DNA of 64,000 nt from an uncultured Pelagibacteraceae bacterium (GTDB taxonomy: Bacteria > Pseudomonadota > Alphaproteobacteria > Pelagibacterales > Pelagibacteraceae), in NCBI GenBank assembly GCA_902589345.1, contig CACISU010000001.1, forward strand, positions 366,307 to 430,306, given 5' to 3'. Of this stretch, positions 8,420 to 17,142 are shown piece by piece (the first letter of the stretch is position 1; each line of letters starts with the position of its first letter). The notes beneath the pieces were generated by a model, which saw only the letters and a list, made by a program, of their open reading frames with translations, was not told the DNA's origin and did no database searches. The position numbers and the translations under genes were made by a program.

Positions 8420-9289
8420 ATGACTTGTAAAGTTGCTTTCATTGGTCTTGGTGTAATGGGTTATCCGATGGCTGGTTATATATCAAAAGCTGGGCATAAT
8501 GTAACTGTTTTTAATAGAACGGACTCAAAAGCTGAAAAATGGCTTAAGGATTACAAAGGATCAAAGGCTGACACTCCAGCAAAAGCAGCTGCTGGTGCAG
8601 ATTTTGTATTTACATGTGTAGGAAATGATAATGATTTAAGAGAAGTAACTTTTGGAGTAAATGGAATTTTTAAAACTATAAAAAATGGATCTGTTTATAT
8701 TGATAACACAACCGCATCAGCCACTATTGCAATAGAAATATATGATTACTCAAAAAAAAATGGTTTTGGTTTTTTAGACGCCCCAGTATCTGGTGGTCAA
8801 GCTGGAGCAGAAAATGGCGCTCTAACTGTTATGATTGGTGGAGATCAAGAAAATTTTGATAAAGCAAAAGATGTGATTGATTGTTACAGTAAAAAAATGA
8901 AGTTACTTGGTAAAGCTGGAAACGGTCAATTGGCTAAAATGGTAAACCAAATATGTATTGGTGGACTGGTTCAGGCTTTATCTGAGGGAATTAATTTTGG
9001 AATAAGAGCAGGTTTAAATATGGAAGATGTAATTGAAGTAATCTCTAAGGGTGCCGCACAATCTTGGCAAATGGATAACAGATACAAAACTATGATTGAT
9101 AATAAATTTGATTTTGGTTTTGCTGTTGATTGGATGAGAAAAGATTTAAAAATTGCAATGGATGAAGCTAAAAGTAATGGTTCGTTATTGCCTGTTACTG
9201 AACTTGTAGATAAATATTATGAAGAAGTTCAAGGTATGAATGGAAATCGTTTGGATACTTCAAGCCTAATTAAAAGATTAAGAAAGTAA
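8420..9289 (+). CDS. NAD(P)-dependent beta-hydroxyacid dehydrogenase (3-hydroxyisobutyrate dehydrogenase / GarR family)
   Basis: 289 residues with the family landmarks: the nucleotide-binding GLGVMGYPMA at residues 8-17, the substrate-binding DAPVSGGQAGAENG near residue 120, and GNGQLAKMVNQI near residue 170, which carries the catalytic lysine. Members oxidise or reduce beta-hydroxyacids such as 3-hydroxyisobutyrate, tartronate semialdehyde or succinic semialdehyde; the substrate here is open. It is followed after 3 bp by an FMN-binding protein, so the two are likely co-transcribed, and its start is 8 bp from a divergent MFS permease that might carry a related acid. Confidence 0.9.
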   Translation: MTCKVAFIGLGVMGYPMAGYISKAGHNVTVFNRTDSKAEKWLKDYKGSKADTPAKAAAGADFVFTCVGNDNDLREVTFGVNGIFKTIKNGSVYIDNTTASATIAIEIYDYSKKNGFGFLDAPVSGGQAGAENGALTVMIGGDQENFDKAKDVIDCYSKKMKLLGKAGNGQLAKMVNQICIGGLVQALSEGINFGIRAGLNMEDVIEVISKGAAQSWQMDNRYKTMIDNKFDFGFAVDWMRKDLKIAMDEAKSNGSLLPVTELVDKYYEEVQGMNGNRLDTSSLIKRLRK

Positions 9290-9292
9290 TGT

Positions 9293-9892
9293 ATGCAGCC
9301 AGCATACTATGAAAATTTAGAAGAAATTCAAAATAAGTATTGGTCTATGTTAGATGACGCTGTGACTAACAGAGCTTCACCTTTTAGAATTCCTGTTTTC
9401 ATATGCGCACATCAAAATGAAGTTGATGGACGTATAGTTGTTTTGAGAAAGTCAGATAGAGACAATAACTTAATACAATTTCACACTGATCTTAGATCTC
9501 CAAAAGTAGACATTTTAAAAAGTAATAACAAAGCGTCATTACTTTTTTACGACAAGGAAGAAAAGATACAATTAAGAGTTAAGGTAGAATGTGAGATTAA
9601 TAATCAAAATTCTACAACAAAAGAATCTTGGAAAAAAACTCAACATATAAGCAGACGTTGCTATTTAACTGATAGTCCTCCAGGAACTACTTCTAAAAAT
9701 CCCACATCTGGAATGATATCTAAATTAGAAGATTTTGATTATACAATGGAACAAAGTGAAGAAGGTTATAAAAACTTTACTGTAATTAAATGTAAGATTA
9801 AATCTATAGAATGGCTTTACTTAGCAGCTAAAGGTCATCGAAGAGCTAAATTTGAAGTTGATAATAAAAAAAAATATTGGCTAGTTCCTTAG
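9293..9892 (+). CDS. Pyridoxamine 5'-phosphate oxidase-like FMN-binding protein
   Basis: 199 residues resembling the Alr4036/PNPOx-like split-barrel group: N-terminal RIPVFICAHQ strand, GRIVVLRKSDRDNNLIQFHTDLRSPKV near residue 70 (FMN phosphate contact), then SLLFYD. A C-terminal WLYLAAKGHRRAKF segment matches the oxidase C-terminal region. The family uses FMN and includes both true pyridoxamine-phosphate oxidases and proteins of unknown activity; this one is more likely the latter, since key substrate residues of PdxH are not obvious. It begins 3 bp after the dehydrogenase, so the two are probably expressed together. Confidence 0.8.
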   Translation: MQPAYYENLEEIQNKYWSMLDDAVTNRASPFRIPVFICAHQNEVDGRIVVLRKSDRDNNLIQFHTDLRSPKVDILKSNNKASLLFYDKEEKIQLRVKVECEINNQNSTTKESWKKTQHISRRCYLTDSPPGTTSKNPTSGMISKLEDFDYTMEQSEEGYKNFTVIKCKIKSIEWLYLAAKGHRRAKFEVDNKKKYWLVP

Positions 9893-9900
9893 TAATTTTA

Positions 9901-10098
9901 ATGAAATTTATTTTTTATTTATCTCTGATAATTTTAGGAATGTTTGCTATGAGATTTGGAATAATCCAAATAAGACAATATAAACAGGGCAAAATAAAAC
10001 CAAAAAAAAAGTTGCTGGAACAGATTGCTTTTGGAATTTTTTTTATAATAATTTTAGGATTAATTATTTATTCAATAGATGGCTTGCTTTTTAAGTAA
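9901..10098 (+). CDS. Small membrane protein, unknown function
   Basis: 65 residues from the ATG at 9901; a TTG at 9877 would add eight residues but lies inside the previous gene. Two hydrophobic helices (residues 1-18 and about 43-60) flank a short basic loop (QIRQYKQGKIKPKKK), predicting a hairpin in the inner membrane with the positive loop in the cytoplasm. Close spacing to the preceding FMN protein suggests co-transcription. No family recognised. Confidence 0.6.
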   Translation: MKFIFYLSLIILGMFAMRFGIIQIRQYKQGKIKPKKKLLEQIAFGIFFIIILGLIIYSIDGLLFK

Positions 10099-10132
10099 TT
10101 ATATATAAATAATAATATTAATTTCCTTGAAA

Positions 10133-10843
10133 ATGAAAAAATTAAACAAAATACTTTTGAAAACAACTTTACTAAGTTTGATTTATTTAAGTGCTGTTTT
10201 TGCTGAAAGTAAAAATGAATTATCTATTGGTATAGCGAGTGGAAATGGTGTCATGGAAAATGTTAAAGGTATGCATACTGCTGTTACTGGTAATCCAGGT
10301 ACCAATATTAAAGGTTTAGTTTTAGATGATGATAGTTTAAACGCAATTTATTCAATAAGCATTGATTATAATAAACATATAAATAAAAATTTATATTTAA
10401 ATTCAGGTATTTCTTTTAGTCGTTATTATACCGTAGACACTGCGATTACTTTTGATGGTGGGTATAATTCAGATTTCCCTAATATTCATTTTAGAGGCTT
10501 AAATTTAGAATTGGGTCCAAGTTATCGATTTGATAAAATTTCAAATTTTACACCCTATATAGGTTTAAATGCCTCTACCTTTTTAGGTTTTCAATCAGAT
10601 ACAAACTACGCTGTTAATTCAGGACTATATGGAGTTGATGGTCCTGAAACATTTGTAAAATGTTTTGGCATGACTCCTAACTTAGGTTTTTTTATTAACT
10701 CTGGATTTTTTAAAGGATACGGTTTTTCGATAGAAAATTTAATTTTAGAGTGTGATAATGAGCATAATAGAAGTATGACTGAAGGTTATGAAGCTGATTT
10801 TAATATACTCCAATACAGAATTGATTATAGGATACCTTTTTAA
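10133..10843 (+). CDS. Outer-membrane beta-barrel protein, unknown function
   Basis: 236 residues from the ATG at 10133. A signal peptide ends near AVFA (about residue 22). The rest alternates polar and hydrophobic residues in short strands (SISIDYNKHINKNLYLNSGISF, FTPYIGLNAS) typical of small porin-like barrels, and the chain ends in phenylalanine (YRIDYRIPF), the usual barrel-recognition end. Probably an eight- to ten-stranded barrel of the OmpW/Omp_b-brl type. No ligand or enzymatic motif is visible. It converges with the carbonic-anhydrase-like gene with a 6-bp gap. Confidence 0.65.
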   Translation: MKKLNKILLKTTLLSLIYLSAVFAESKNELSIGIASGNGVMENVKGMHTAVTGNPGTNIKGLVLDDDSLNAIYSISIDYNKHINKNLYLNSGISFSRYYTVDTAITFDGGYNSDFPNIHFRGLNLELGPSYRFDKISNFTPYIGLNASTFLGFQSDTNYAVNSGLYGVDGPETFVKCFGMTPNLGFFINSGFFKGYGFSIENLILECDNEHNRSMTEGYEADFNILQYRIDYRIPF

Positions 10844-10849
10844 ATAAAT

Positions 10850-11362
10850 TTAAAAAATAGATTTAGAATATTTTTTCCAATTATCTTGATAATGTTTCGT
10901 ATTTTCTGCAATATCTTTTTTTTCTTCTTCAGTTACTTCTCTTATAACTTTACCAGGAGAACCAATTACAAGTGAGTTGTCTGGTATTACTTTATTTTCT
11001 GTAATCAATGCTTTTGCACCAATAATACAATTTTTACCAATCTTAGCTTTGTTAAGTATTACTGCTCCAATACCTATCAAGCTGTTGTCGCCAATCGTGC
11101 AACCATGAAGCATAACAAGATGACCAACTGTTACATTCTTTCCAACTTTTAAAGGACAACCTGGATCTGTATGTAAAATACTACCATCTTGGATATTTGA
11201 ACCTTCTCCAATGTAAATATTTTCAATATCTCCCCTTAAAACAGCATTAAACCAAATACTTGAATTTTTTTCTAAAGTAACATCTCCAATAATTGTGGCA
11301 TTAGGGGCTACCCAATTTTCGCCTGAATTATTTGGTTTTTTATTTTCCAAATCGTAAAACAT
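10850..11362 (-). CDS. Gamma-carbonic anhydrase family protein (left-handed beta-helix)
   Basis: 170 residues built of hexapeptide repeats (GDVTLEKNSSIWFNAVLRGD, then IYIGEGSNIQDG) that fold as a left-handed beta-helix trimer. Metal ligands of the gamma class are present at His64, His81 and His86 (SILHTD; GHLVMLHGC). The family includes real carbonic anhydrases and PaaY/CaiE/YrdA-like proteins, and the glutamate loop of the Cam archetype is not evident, so enzymatic activity is uncertain. Its start is 19 bp from the divergent redoxin gene. Confidence 0.85.
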   Translation of the reverse strand: MFYDLENKKPNNSGENWVAPNATIIGDVTLEKNSSIWFNAVLRGDIENIYIGEGSNIQDGSILHTDPGCPLKVGKNVTVGHLVMLHGCTIGDNSLIGIGAVILNKAKIGKNCIIGAKALITENKVIPDNSLVIGSPGKVIREVTEEEKKDIAENTKHYQDNWKKYSKSIF

Positions 11363-11381
11363 ATCTTATATAATACATAAC

Positions 11382-11936
11382 ATGGCACTTACAAAAACTC
11401 CAATTTGTGAATTTGGAAAAAAAGCAGAAAAATTTGAGCTAAATTCAACTGAAAATAAATTAATAACATTAGATGATGTAAAAGGAAAAAATGGAACATT
11501 GATTATGTTTATTTGTAATCATTGCCCTTATGTAAAAGCTGTTATCGAGGATATTGTTAGTGACTGCAGAGAATTAGAAAAAGAAGGTATTAAGTCAGTT
11601 GCAATAATGTCAAATGATACAAAAAACTACCCAGACGACTCTTTTGAAAATATGATTGAATTTTCAAAAGGTAATAATTTTGGCTTTCCTTATCTAATAG
11701 ATGAAACTCAAAATATTGCAAAAAAATATGGTGCAGTATGTACACCAGATTTTTTTGGTTATAACAATGATCTTGAGCTTCAATATAGAGGCAGAATAAG
11801 AGAGTTGAAAGATTTAAAGCCTGTCAAAAGTGGTGACAGCGATTTATTAACTGCAATGAAAATGGTCGCTAAAACTAAAAAAGGTCCTTCTGATCAAATC
11901 CCAAGTATGGGATGTAATATAAAATGGTCTAGTTAA
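11382..11936 (+). CDS. Thioredoxin-fold redoxin (AhpC/TSA type)
   Basis: 184 residues without a signal peptide. The active-site CxxC lies at Cys45-Cys48 in FICNHCPYVKA, a signature of the cytoplasmic redoxin family that resembles thiol-disulfide reductases. GAVCTPDFFGYN near residue 122 carries the cis-proline loop. The C-terminal DQIPSMGCNIKW is conserved in this subfamily and supplies another cysteine. Probably a peroxide or disulfide reductase; its substrate is not known. A glycosyltransferase gene follows after 5 bp. Confidence 0.85.
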   Translation: MALTKTPICEFGKKAEKFELNSTENKLITLDDVKGKNGTLIMFICNHCPYVKAVIEDIVSDCRELEKEGIKSVAIMSNDTKNYPDDSFENMIEFSKGNNFGFPYLIDETQNIAKKYGAVCTPDFFGYNNDLELQYRGRIRELKDLKPVKSGDSDLLTAMKMVAKTKKGPSDQIPSMGCNIKWSS

Positions 11937-11941
11937 TTTAG

Positions 11942-13024
11942 ATGTATTTGATTGTTACAAGAACTTTTCCACCTGACATTGGCGGAATGCAAAATCTAAT
12001 GTGGGGATTAACAAGATCTTTTTCAAAACATCATATGGTTAAAGTTTTTGCTGATTATGCAGATAATCATAAGAAGTTTGATGAGTCAGTTGCATTTTCA
12101 ATTGAAAGAATTGGCGGTGCAAAAGTTTTAAGAAAATTTAGAAAGGCTTATCTTATAAATGAATTCTTAAAAAATAACAAAAATATCAAAGGAATTATTG
12201 CTGACCACTGGAAAAGTCTAGAATTAATAAAATCAAATAAGAAAAAAATATGCTTGATTCATGGTAAAGAAATAAATCATGATAAAGGATCTTTGCTAAA
12301 CAAGAGAGTTTTAAAAGTACTAAATAGTACAGATAAAATAATTGCAAATTCAAAATTTACAAAAAATCTGGCGTCTGAAAAAGGTATAAACGCTGATAAG
12401 ATAATTGTAATCAATCCAGGTGTTGATGAAATTAAACCAATAGATAAAAAATTTCTAAAAAAAGCTGAGGATATTTTAGGAAATAAAAATCCAAGACTAA
12501 TAACAGTATCTAGATTTGATAAAAGAAAGAATCATGAAAAAGTTATTATGGCTTTAAGAAATTTAAAACAGTTATACCCCGGTATAATTTATACTTGCAT
12601 TGGTTATGGTGATGAGGAAAAAAATATTAAAAATTTAGTCAGTGAATTAAATTTGGATAACCAGGTAGTATTTTTAAAAGATGTTGCTCAAGAATTAAAA
12701 AATGCATTAGTTAGTAGATCAAATGTATTTGTTATGCCTTCGATAATTCATAAAAAATCTGTTGAAGGATTTGGAATTGCATACGTAGAAGCTTCACAAT
12801 ATGGGATTCCTTCTATAGGTGGTAAAGATGGAGGTGCATCTGATGCCATTATAGATAAGGAAACTGGAGTTATTTGCGATGGAAACAATTTAGATGATAT
12901 ATATTCTAGTCTAGATTTAATTTTAAAAAATAATTCCTATTTAGAGCTAGGAAAAAAAGCTAGAGAACACTCATTAAATTTTCATTGGGACAAGATTGTT
13001 AAAGAATATTTAAAAGTTTTATGA
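11942..13024 (+). CDS. GT4 family glycosyltransferase
   Basis: 360 residues with a GT-B fold. The N-terminal half has the acceptor loop PPDIGGMQNLMWGL at residues 10-23. The C-terminal half has the nucleotide-sugar site: RLITVSRFDKRKNHEKVI near residue 180 and VMPSIIHKKSVEGFGIAYVEAS near residue 262, the E-x7-E retaining motif. GT4 enzymes resembling PimB or WcaL transfer mannose, glucose or similar sugars to lipids or polysaccharides at the inner membrane. Together with the heptosyltransferase-like gene at 13447 it suggests lipopolysaccharide or glycolipid synthesis. Exact donor unknown. Confidence 0.85.
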   Translation: MYLIVTRTFPPDIGGMQNLMWGLTRSFSKHHMVKVFADYADNHKKFDESVAFSIERIGGAKVLRKFRKAYLINEFLKNNKNIKGIIADHWKSLELIKSNKKKICLIHGKEINHDKGSLLNKRVLKVLNSTDKIIANSKFTKNLASEKGINADKIIVINPGVDEIKPIDKKFLKKAEDILGNKNPRLITVSRFDKRKNHEKVIMALRNLKQLYPGIIYTCIGYGDEEKNIKNLVSELNLDNQVVFLKDVAQELKNALVSRSNVFVMPSIIHKKSVEGFGIAYVEASQYGIPSIGGKDGGASDAIIDKETGVICDGNNLDDIYSSLDLILKNNSYLELGKKAREHSLNFHWDKIVKEYLKVL

Positions 13025-13036
13025 TAAATTGATTCT

Positions 13037-13450
13037 ATGATCGATAAATTTAATGGAATAATCTACTTAATAATTTTCTTAGTTCATTTTATTGGATTAG
13101 GTGTTTACGCTTTCCAGTTAATAATAGGAACAAAAAAATTTCGTGAAAAATTTCAAATAGATGAAACAGCATCTACTATGATGAGAATGTGTGGAGCTCT
13201 TTTTCTCGGCGCAGTCTTAATGGCAATTTACATTATGTTTGTTAGACCAGCAGGAGTTGAGGGAACATGGGGATTTTTTAACTTAGTTTTTGTACAAAAC
13301 TTATGCATCTTTTTAGTGAATACTTATTCTATAAAGATTAATAAAACTGGAATAAAAAATGACTCAAACGAAGGTGTAATTGCTCCATTAGTTTTTACAA
13401 TTTTAAGTGCAATTCTTTGTTACGGATTAGCAGATAAGATTTATATTTAA
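13037..13450 (+). CDS. Four-helix membrane protein, unknown function
   Basis: 137 residues, with hydrophobic segments near residues 8-28, 50-68, 78-97 and 115-135. Polar conserved-looking patches are FREKFQIDETASTMMRMCG and RPAGVEGTWGF. The gene follows the GT4 gene closely and ends by overlapping the convergent GT9 gene by 4 bp. No family recognised and no catalytic residues visible; position suggests, but does not show, an envelope role. Confidence 0.65.
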   Translation: MIDKFNGIIYLIIFLVHFIGLGVYAFQLIIGTKKFREKFQIDETASTMMRMCGALFLGAVLMAIYIMFVRPAGVEGTWGFFNLVFVQNLCIFLVNTYSIKINKTGIKNDSNEGVIAPLVFTILSAILCYGLADKIYI

Positions 13451-14382
13451 TTTAAATTAATTTTTTCCAAAACTTTGTCCGCAGTTAGTTTTGTTAAATC
13501 ATTAACTTGAATTGCTTTAAAATTTTCTCTTTCAATACTAACTTTGTAAGCTGTAGTGTGAGATCCAAATAAAGTTAAACCTTTAGCTCCTAAGTGTGCT
13601 GCCATATGTGCAGGACCAGTATCGTTTGCAATAACAAACGAACTTTCTTTAATTAATGATGAAAGTTGAGATATATTTAAAGCTTTGCCACTATCTAAAA
13701 TGCATAATGCGTTAATATCTTTTGAATCATTTATTTCATTAGGACCTGGTGCAACTATAACTTTAAACTTATCATGATATTTAGCTTTAAATTTTTCAAT
13801 TAAGTCATTGTAATAAGGCCATTTTTTTTGAGAAAGATGAGGCGAACAAAATGGGAATAATACAATATATTTTTCTAATTTATATTCTAATTTAATTTTA
13901 GATATATCTACGCAACTCCATGAAAAATCAGGAAGCATTGTGTTCTTAGTATTTATTTCTGAAGTCTGTAATTGATGATTAAATCTCTCCAGAACAGATT
14001 TTTTATCAAATTCTTCTTTTGTTTTATCTTTTGGCAAAGTTGTTTCAGATGAAGACCATATATTAAAATTTGAATCCGGAAATAAAATTTTTTTATAAAA
14101 GCTTGTTCTTGAAGAATTTTGTAAATCGTAGACTTTAGAAAATTTCAGTTTTTTAATTTTCCTCATCAGTAAATAAAGATAGATGAGATTATATCTAGGT
14201 AACCTCTTATCTAATATCACGTCTGCTAAAAAAGGATTTTTTTTGAATAAATCAAAATATGGCTTTGTTGTTAATAAATATATTTGATCATTTTTATGGT
14301 TTTCAGATATATCTTGAATTGCGCCACAAGCTTGAGCTATATCACCCAAAGAACCGTGTTTTATAATTAAAATATTAGACAT
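13447..14382 (-). CDS. GT9 family glycosyltransferase (heptosyltransferase-like)
   Basis: 311 residues. The N-terminus (ILIIKHGSLGDIAQACGAIQDI) is the GT9 acceptor motif seen in WaaC/WaaF heptosyltransferases, and SFVIANDTGPAHMAAHLGAKGLTLFGS near residue 247 is the donor-binding motif. GT9 enzymes add heptoses to the lipopolysaccharide inner core. A DUF6165 gene, a family often found with LPS genes, lies 32 bp away in divergent orientation. Whether SAR11-type cells make heptose-containing LPS is uncertain, so the sugar could differ. Confidence 0.85.
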   Translation of the reverse strand: MSNILIIKHGSLGDIAQACGAIQDISENHKNDQIYLLTTKPYFDLFKKNPFLADVILDKRLPRYNLIYLYLLMRKIKKLKFSKVYDLQNSSRTSFYKKILFPDSNFNIWSSSETTLPKDKTKEEFDKKSVLERFNHQLQTSEINTKNTMLPDFSWSCVDISKIKLEYKLEKYIVLFPFCSPHLSQKKWPYYNDLIEKFKAKYHDKFKVIVAPGPNEINDSKDINALCILDSGKALNISQLSSLIKESSFVIANDTGPAHMAAHLGAKGLTLFGSHTTAYKVSIERENFKAIQVNDLTKLTADKVLEKINLN

Positions 14383-14414
14383 ATTTTAAACAACTTAACA
14401 TACTATAAAATTTT

Positions 14415-14804
14415 ATGAATAAAATTCTAGTAGAAGTATCAGTAGGAGAACTTTTTGACAAGATTTCAATATTAGAGATTAAAAAAGAAAAAATTAAAGA
14501 CCCAAAAAAACTAAAACATATTAATGATGAATATAATATTCTAGATGAGCAATTAAAAAAGAATGTAAATTCTGATGAAAAAATAAGTAAACTTTTTCAC
14601 ACTTTAAAAGAAATTAATTCAAAACTTTGGGTAATTGAAGATGAAAAAAGACTATGTGAAAAGAATTCAGATTTTGGAGAAAACTTTGTACAACTTTCTA
14701 GAAATGTTCATTTGTTAAATGATAAAAGAGCAAATATTAAATTAGAAATAAATAATATAACTGGTTCTAAAATAAAAGAAGTTAAGGAATATACAAATTA
14801 TTAG
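14415..14804 (+). CDS. DUF6165 family protein
   Basis: 129 residues starting NKILVEVSVGELFDKISILEIKKEKI, the family signature as I recall it. Long charged helices dominate (KLKHINDEYNILDEQLKKN; ELEINNITG-like tail), predicting a small soluble helical bundle. The family has no described activity but recurs beside glycosyltransferases, as here next to the divergent GT9 gene. It might assist polysaccharide or LPS assembly; that is context, not evidence from the chain. Confidence 0.7.
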   Translation: MNKILVEVSVGELFDKISILEIKKEKIKDPKKLKHINDEYNILDEQLKKNVNSDEKISKLFHTLKEINSKLWVIEDEKRLCEKNSDFGENFVQLSRNVHLLNDKRANIKLEINNITGSKIKEVKEYTNY

Positions 14805-14822
14805 TTTGTATTTTTAATTTCC

Positions 14823-15497
14823 TTACTCATATCCAAATCTTTTTTCTAAAAATTTAATAAGATTATGAATTATAAATGTCATAAAAAGATAAATACTTCC
14901 CGCAACAATAAAAACTTCTATTGGCTTAAAAGTTGTTGCTATTATGTATTTAGCAACACCTGTTAAATCCATTAATGTAACAGTGCTAGCAAGAGATGTG
15001 CCTTTTAGCATTAGTATTATTTCATTACCATAAGCTGGTAGAGATTGTTTGATAGCTATAGGTAATTTAATTTTATAAAATATAATTTTACTTGGTACTC
15101 CTAAACTCTTTCCTGCCTCTATAAATCCAGGCTTAATTGTTTGAAATGCTGATCTTAAAATTTCAGAGGTATAAGCTCCTGTATTCAATGCAAAGGCAAT
15201 TATTGCACACCAGTATGGTTCTTTTAAAACAACCCATAGTACTGATGATCTAATATATTCAATCTGACCTAAACCGAAATAAATTATAAATATTTGAACT
15301 AATAAAGGAGTCCCTCTAAATATATAAGAATAAAAATACGCAAAATAACTTAAAAAAACATTTTTACTTAATCTTAAAATTGCAAATAAAAGTCCAATAA
15401 AGAGTCCAAAAAATAATGATAATGAAAGAAGTTTTAATGTTGTTGCTGTTGCGTTAAGCAACTTTGGAAAGCTAGTTATCATTAAATCAATATCCAT
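14823..15497 (-). CDS. ABC transporter permease, polar amino acid type (HisM-like)
   Basis: 224 residues with five to six helices. The inner-membrane permease signature is at residues 118-150 (TIKPGFIEAGKSLGVPSKIIFYKIKLP), the EAA loop that docks to the ATPase. The RGTPLLVQIFIIYFGLG segment near residue 62 is typical of amino-acid permeases. It overlaps the second permease by one base and forms a heterodimer with it. No ATPase gene follows; after the stop the strand switches to DUF6165. Confidence 0.9.
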   Translation of the reverse strand: MDIDLMITSFPKLLNATATTLKLLSLSLFFGLFIGLLFAILRLSKNVFLSYFAYFYSYIFRGTPLLVQIFIIYFGLGQIEYIRSSVLWVVLKEPYWCAIIAFALNTGAYTSEILRSAFQTIKPGFIEAGKSLGVPSKIIFYKIKLPIAIKQSLPAYGNEIILMLKGTSLASTVTLMDLTGVAKYIIATTFKPIEVFIVAGSIYLFMTFIIHNLIKFLEKRFGYE

Positions 15498-16189
15498 TAA
15501 AAACCTCGGCTATATTTAACTTCTAGTCTATTAATAAGTTTTAAACTTAGATAAGTAAGCAATAAGTATAAAACTGCTGCTACAGAATAAAAAAACAGTG
15601 GATCTCTTGTTGAGCCTGCTGCAATATAGGACTGTCTCATAATTTCAACCAAACCTGTTACAGATATTAAAGAAGTATCTTTTAATGTTATTTGCCACAC
15701 GTTACTTAAATTAGGAATTGATAATCTTAACATTTGAGGCATGATTATTTTAAAAAATTGAATTGGTTTTTTAAAACCTAAAGTTTTCGAAGCTTCAAAT
15801 TGGCCCTTTTCTATTGATTGTATCGCGCCTCTAAATACCTCTGTTGAATATGCTCCTGATATAATTCCAATTGCAAAAGATCCTGTTAGGAAGGCATTTA
15901 TTTCAATATATTCATTATATCCAAACATGGATGCAACAAACATAATTGCACCACTACCGCCAAAGAAAAATAAATAAATTACGAGTAATTCGGGAACACC
16001 TCGAATGACAGTTGTATAAAAATTACCAATTAAATTTAAAAATTTATATTTTGAAAGTTTTAAAGGTGTAAATATTAAAGCAAAAAAAAATCCAATTATC
16101 ATTGCTGTTATTGAAACAGCCAATGTCATTAGGGTTGCATAAAATAACTCATCACCCCAACCTGTTTTTCCAAATGCAAGAAGATCCAT
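15497..16189 (-). CDS. ABC transporter permease, polar amino acid type (HisQ-like)
   Basis: 230 residues with five to six helices. RGVPELLVIYLFFFGG near residue 75 and the EAA loop IEKGQFEASKTLGFKKPIQFFKIIMPQ near residue 125 are characteristic. It pairs with the HisM-like subunit encoded next. It starts 7 bp after a hairpin that separates it from the binding-protein gene, and no ribosome site is visible in front of the ATG, which suggests low translation relative to the binding protein. Confidence 0.9.
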   Translation of the reverse strand: MDLLAFGKTGWGDELFYATLMTLAVSITAMIIGFFFALIFTPLKLSKYKFLNLIGNFYTTVIRGVPELLVIYLFFFGGSGAIMFVASMFGYNEYIEINAFLTGSFAIGIISGAYSTEVFRGAIQSIEKGQFEASKTLGFKKPIQFFKIIMPQMLRLSIPNLSNVWQITLKDTSLISVTGLVEIMRQSYIAAGSTRDPLFFYSVAAVLYLLLTYLSLKLINRLEVKYSRGF

Positions 16190-16195
16190 ATAGAA

Positions 16196-16220
16196 TGGCG
16201 ACTATATATTATAGTCGCCA
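16196..16220 (-). terminator. Hairpin between binding-protein gene and permease gene
   Basis: Perfect 11-bp inverted repeat (TGGCGACTATA / TATAGTCGCCA) with a 3-base loop, beginning 13 bp after the binding-protein stop. No long T-run follows on the minus strand (TTCTATATGG), so it is more likely a 3'-end stabiliser or weak attenuator than a full terminator. It occupies the same place as the hairpins after dctP and tauA. Confidence 0.7.
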
Positions 16221-16233
16221 ATTCTTAAAATGT

Positions 16234-17085
16234 TTACATAGATGCGTCGAAACCAAACCATTTAACAGCAAGTTTACTAATAATTCCTTTTTTTCTTGCC
16301 GTATTAATAGCTCTATTAAAGTCTTTTAAAAGTTTTGCATCTTTTTTACCAATAGTGTCAGTTCCACCTTTTCTGATTCCCACTCCAACACCATTACCGA
16401 ATGCTCCACCTGAAAAAGTTGGCCCAACTAAAACAACTGCATCGCCAGATTTATCTGCATAATCTGTAAAAGCAACAGCTGCAGCTAATGCAGCATCACA
16501 TCTTCCAGCTGATAAATCTAAGTTTACTTCATCTTGAGTTTTGTATGTTCTAATATCTATTTTACCCACATCACCTGACTCTAAAAAATTTTGGTGAATT
16601 GTTGCTGTTTGAACACAAACAGTTTTACCTGATAAAGCACCTGTTAAAGTTTTAAGAGCTTTTTTAACATCTGAACCGCCTAGAGATAAATTAATTCCTT
16701 CAGGTGTATCCATTCCTTCTAAATTAGAACCTTTCATTACTGCTAGAGAAGCTACTTCGTCTGCATAACCTTGAGAAAAATTTATAGTTTTCATTCTCTC
16801 ATCAGTAATTGACATACCTGCCATTATTGCATCAAATTTTCTCATCACTAATGCAGGAATCATGCCATCCCAGTCTTGTTCAACTATAGTACATTCATGT
16901 TTCATAATTGCACATAGTTCTTTAGCTAGATCAACTTCAAAACCAATTAATGCTCCTGAAGCATCTTTAGAATTCCAAGGCGGGTACGCACCCTCAGTTC
17001 CTATTTTAATCTTATCAGCATTAGCTGTAATTGATAAAAAAAGACTGATCAATAATCCTAAGCTGAAATTTTTAATTATGTTCAT
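16234..17085 (-). CDS. ABC transporter substrate-binding protein, basic amino acid type (HisJ/ArgT/OccT-like)
   Basis: 283 residues with a signal peptide ending near TANA (residue 23). The mature part has the periplasmic type-II fold: GAYPPWNSKDASGALIGFEVDLA (residues 33-55) and DWDGMIPALVMRKFDAIMAGMSIT (residues 76-99), with an aspartate ligand expected for the alpha-amino group. It resembles lysine/arginine/ornithine and octopine-type proteins. GGAGGG at 17089-17094 is a strong ribosome site. The gene comes 57 bp after speDE on the same strand, so imported ornithine or arginine might supply polyamine synthesis. Confidence 0.9.
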   Translation of the reverse strand: MNIIKNFSLGLLISLFLSITANADKIKIGTEGAYPPWNSKDASGALIGFEVDLAKELCAIMKHECTIVEQDWDGMIPALVMRKFDAIMAGMSITDERMKTINFSQGYADEVASLAVMKGSNLEGMDTPEGINLSLGGSDVKKALKTLTGALSGKTVCVQTATIHQNFLESGDVGKIDIRTYKTQDEVNLDLSAGRCDAALAAAVAFTDYADKSGDAVVLVGPTFSGGAFGNGVGVGIRKGGTDTIGKKDAKLLKDFNRAINTARKKGIISKLAVKWFGFDASM

Positions 17086-17142
17086 TTTCCCTCCAAATAT
17101 ATTTAAAATATTATTTCACAGATTTATTGTTTTAAAAAGAAA

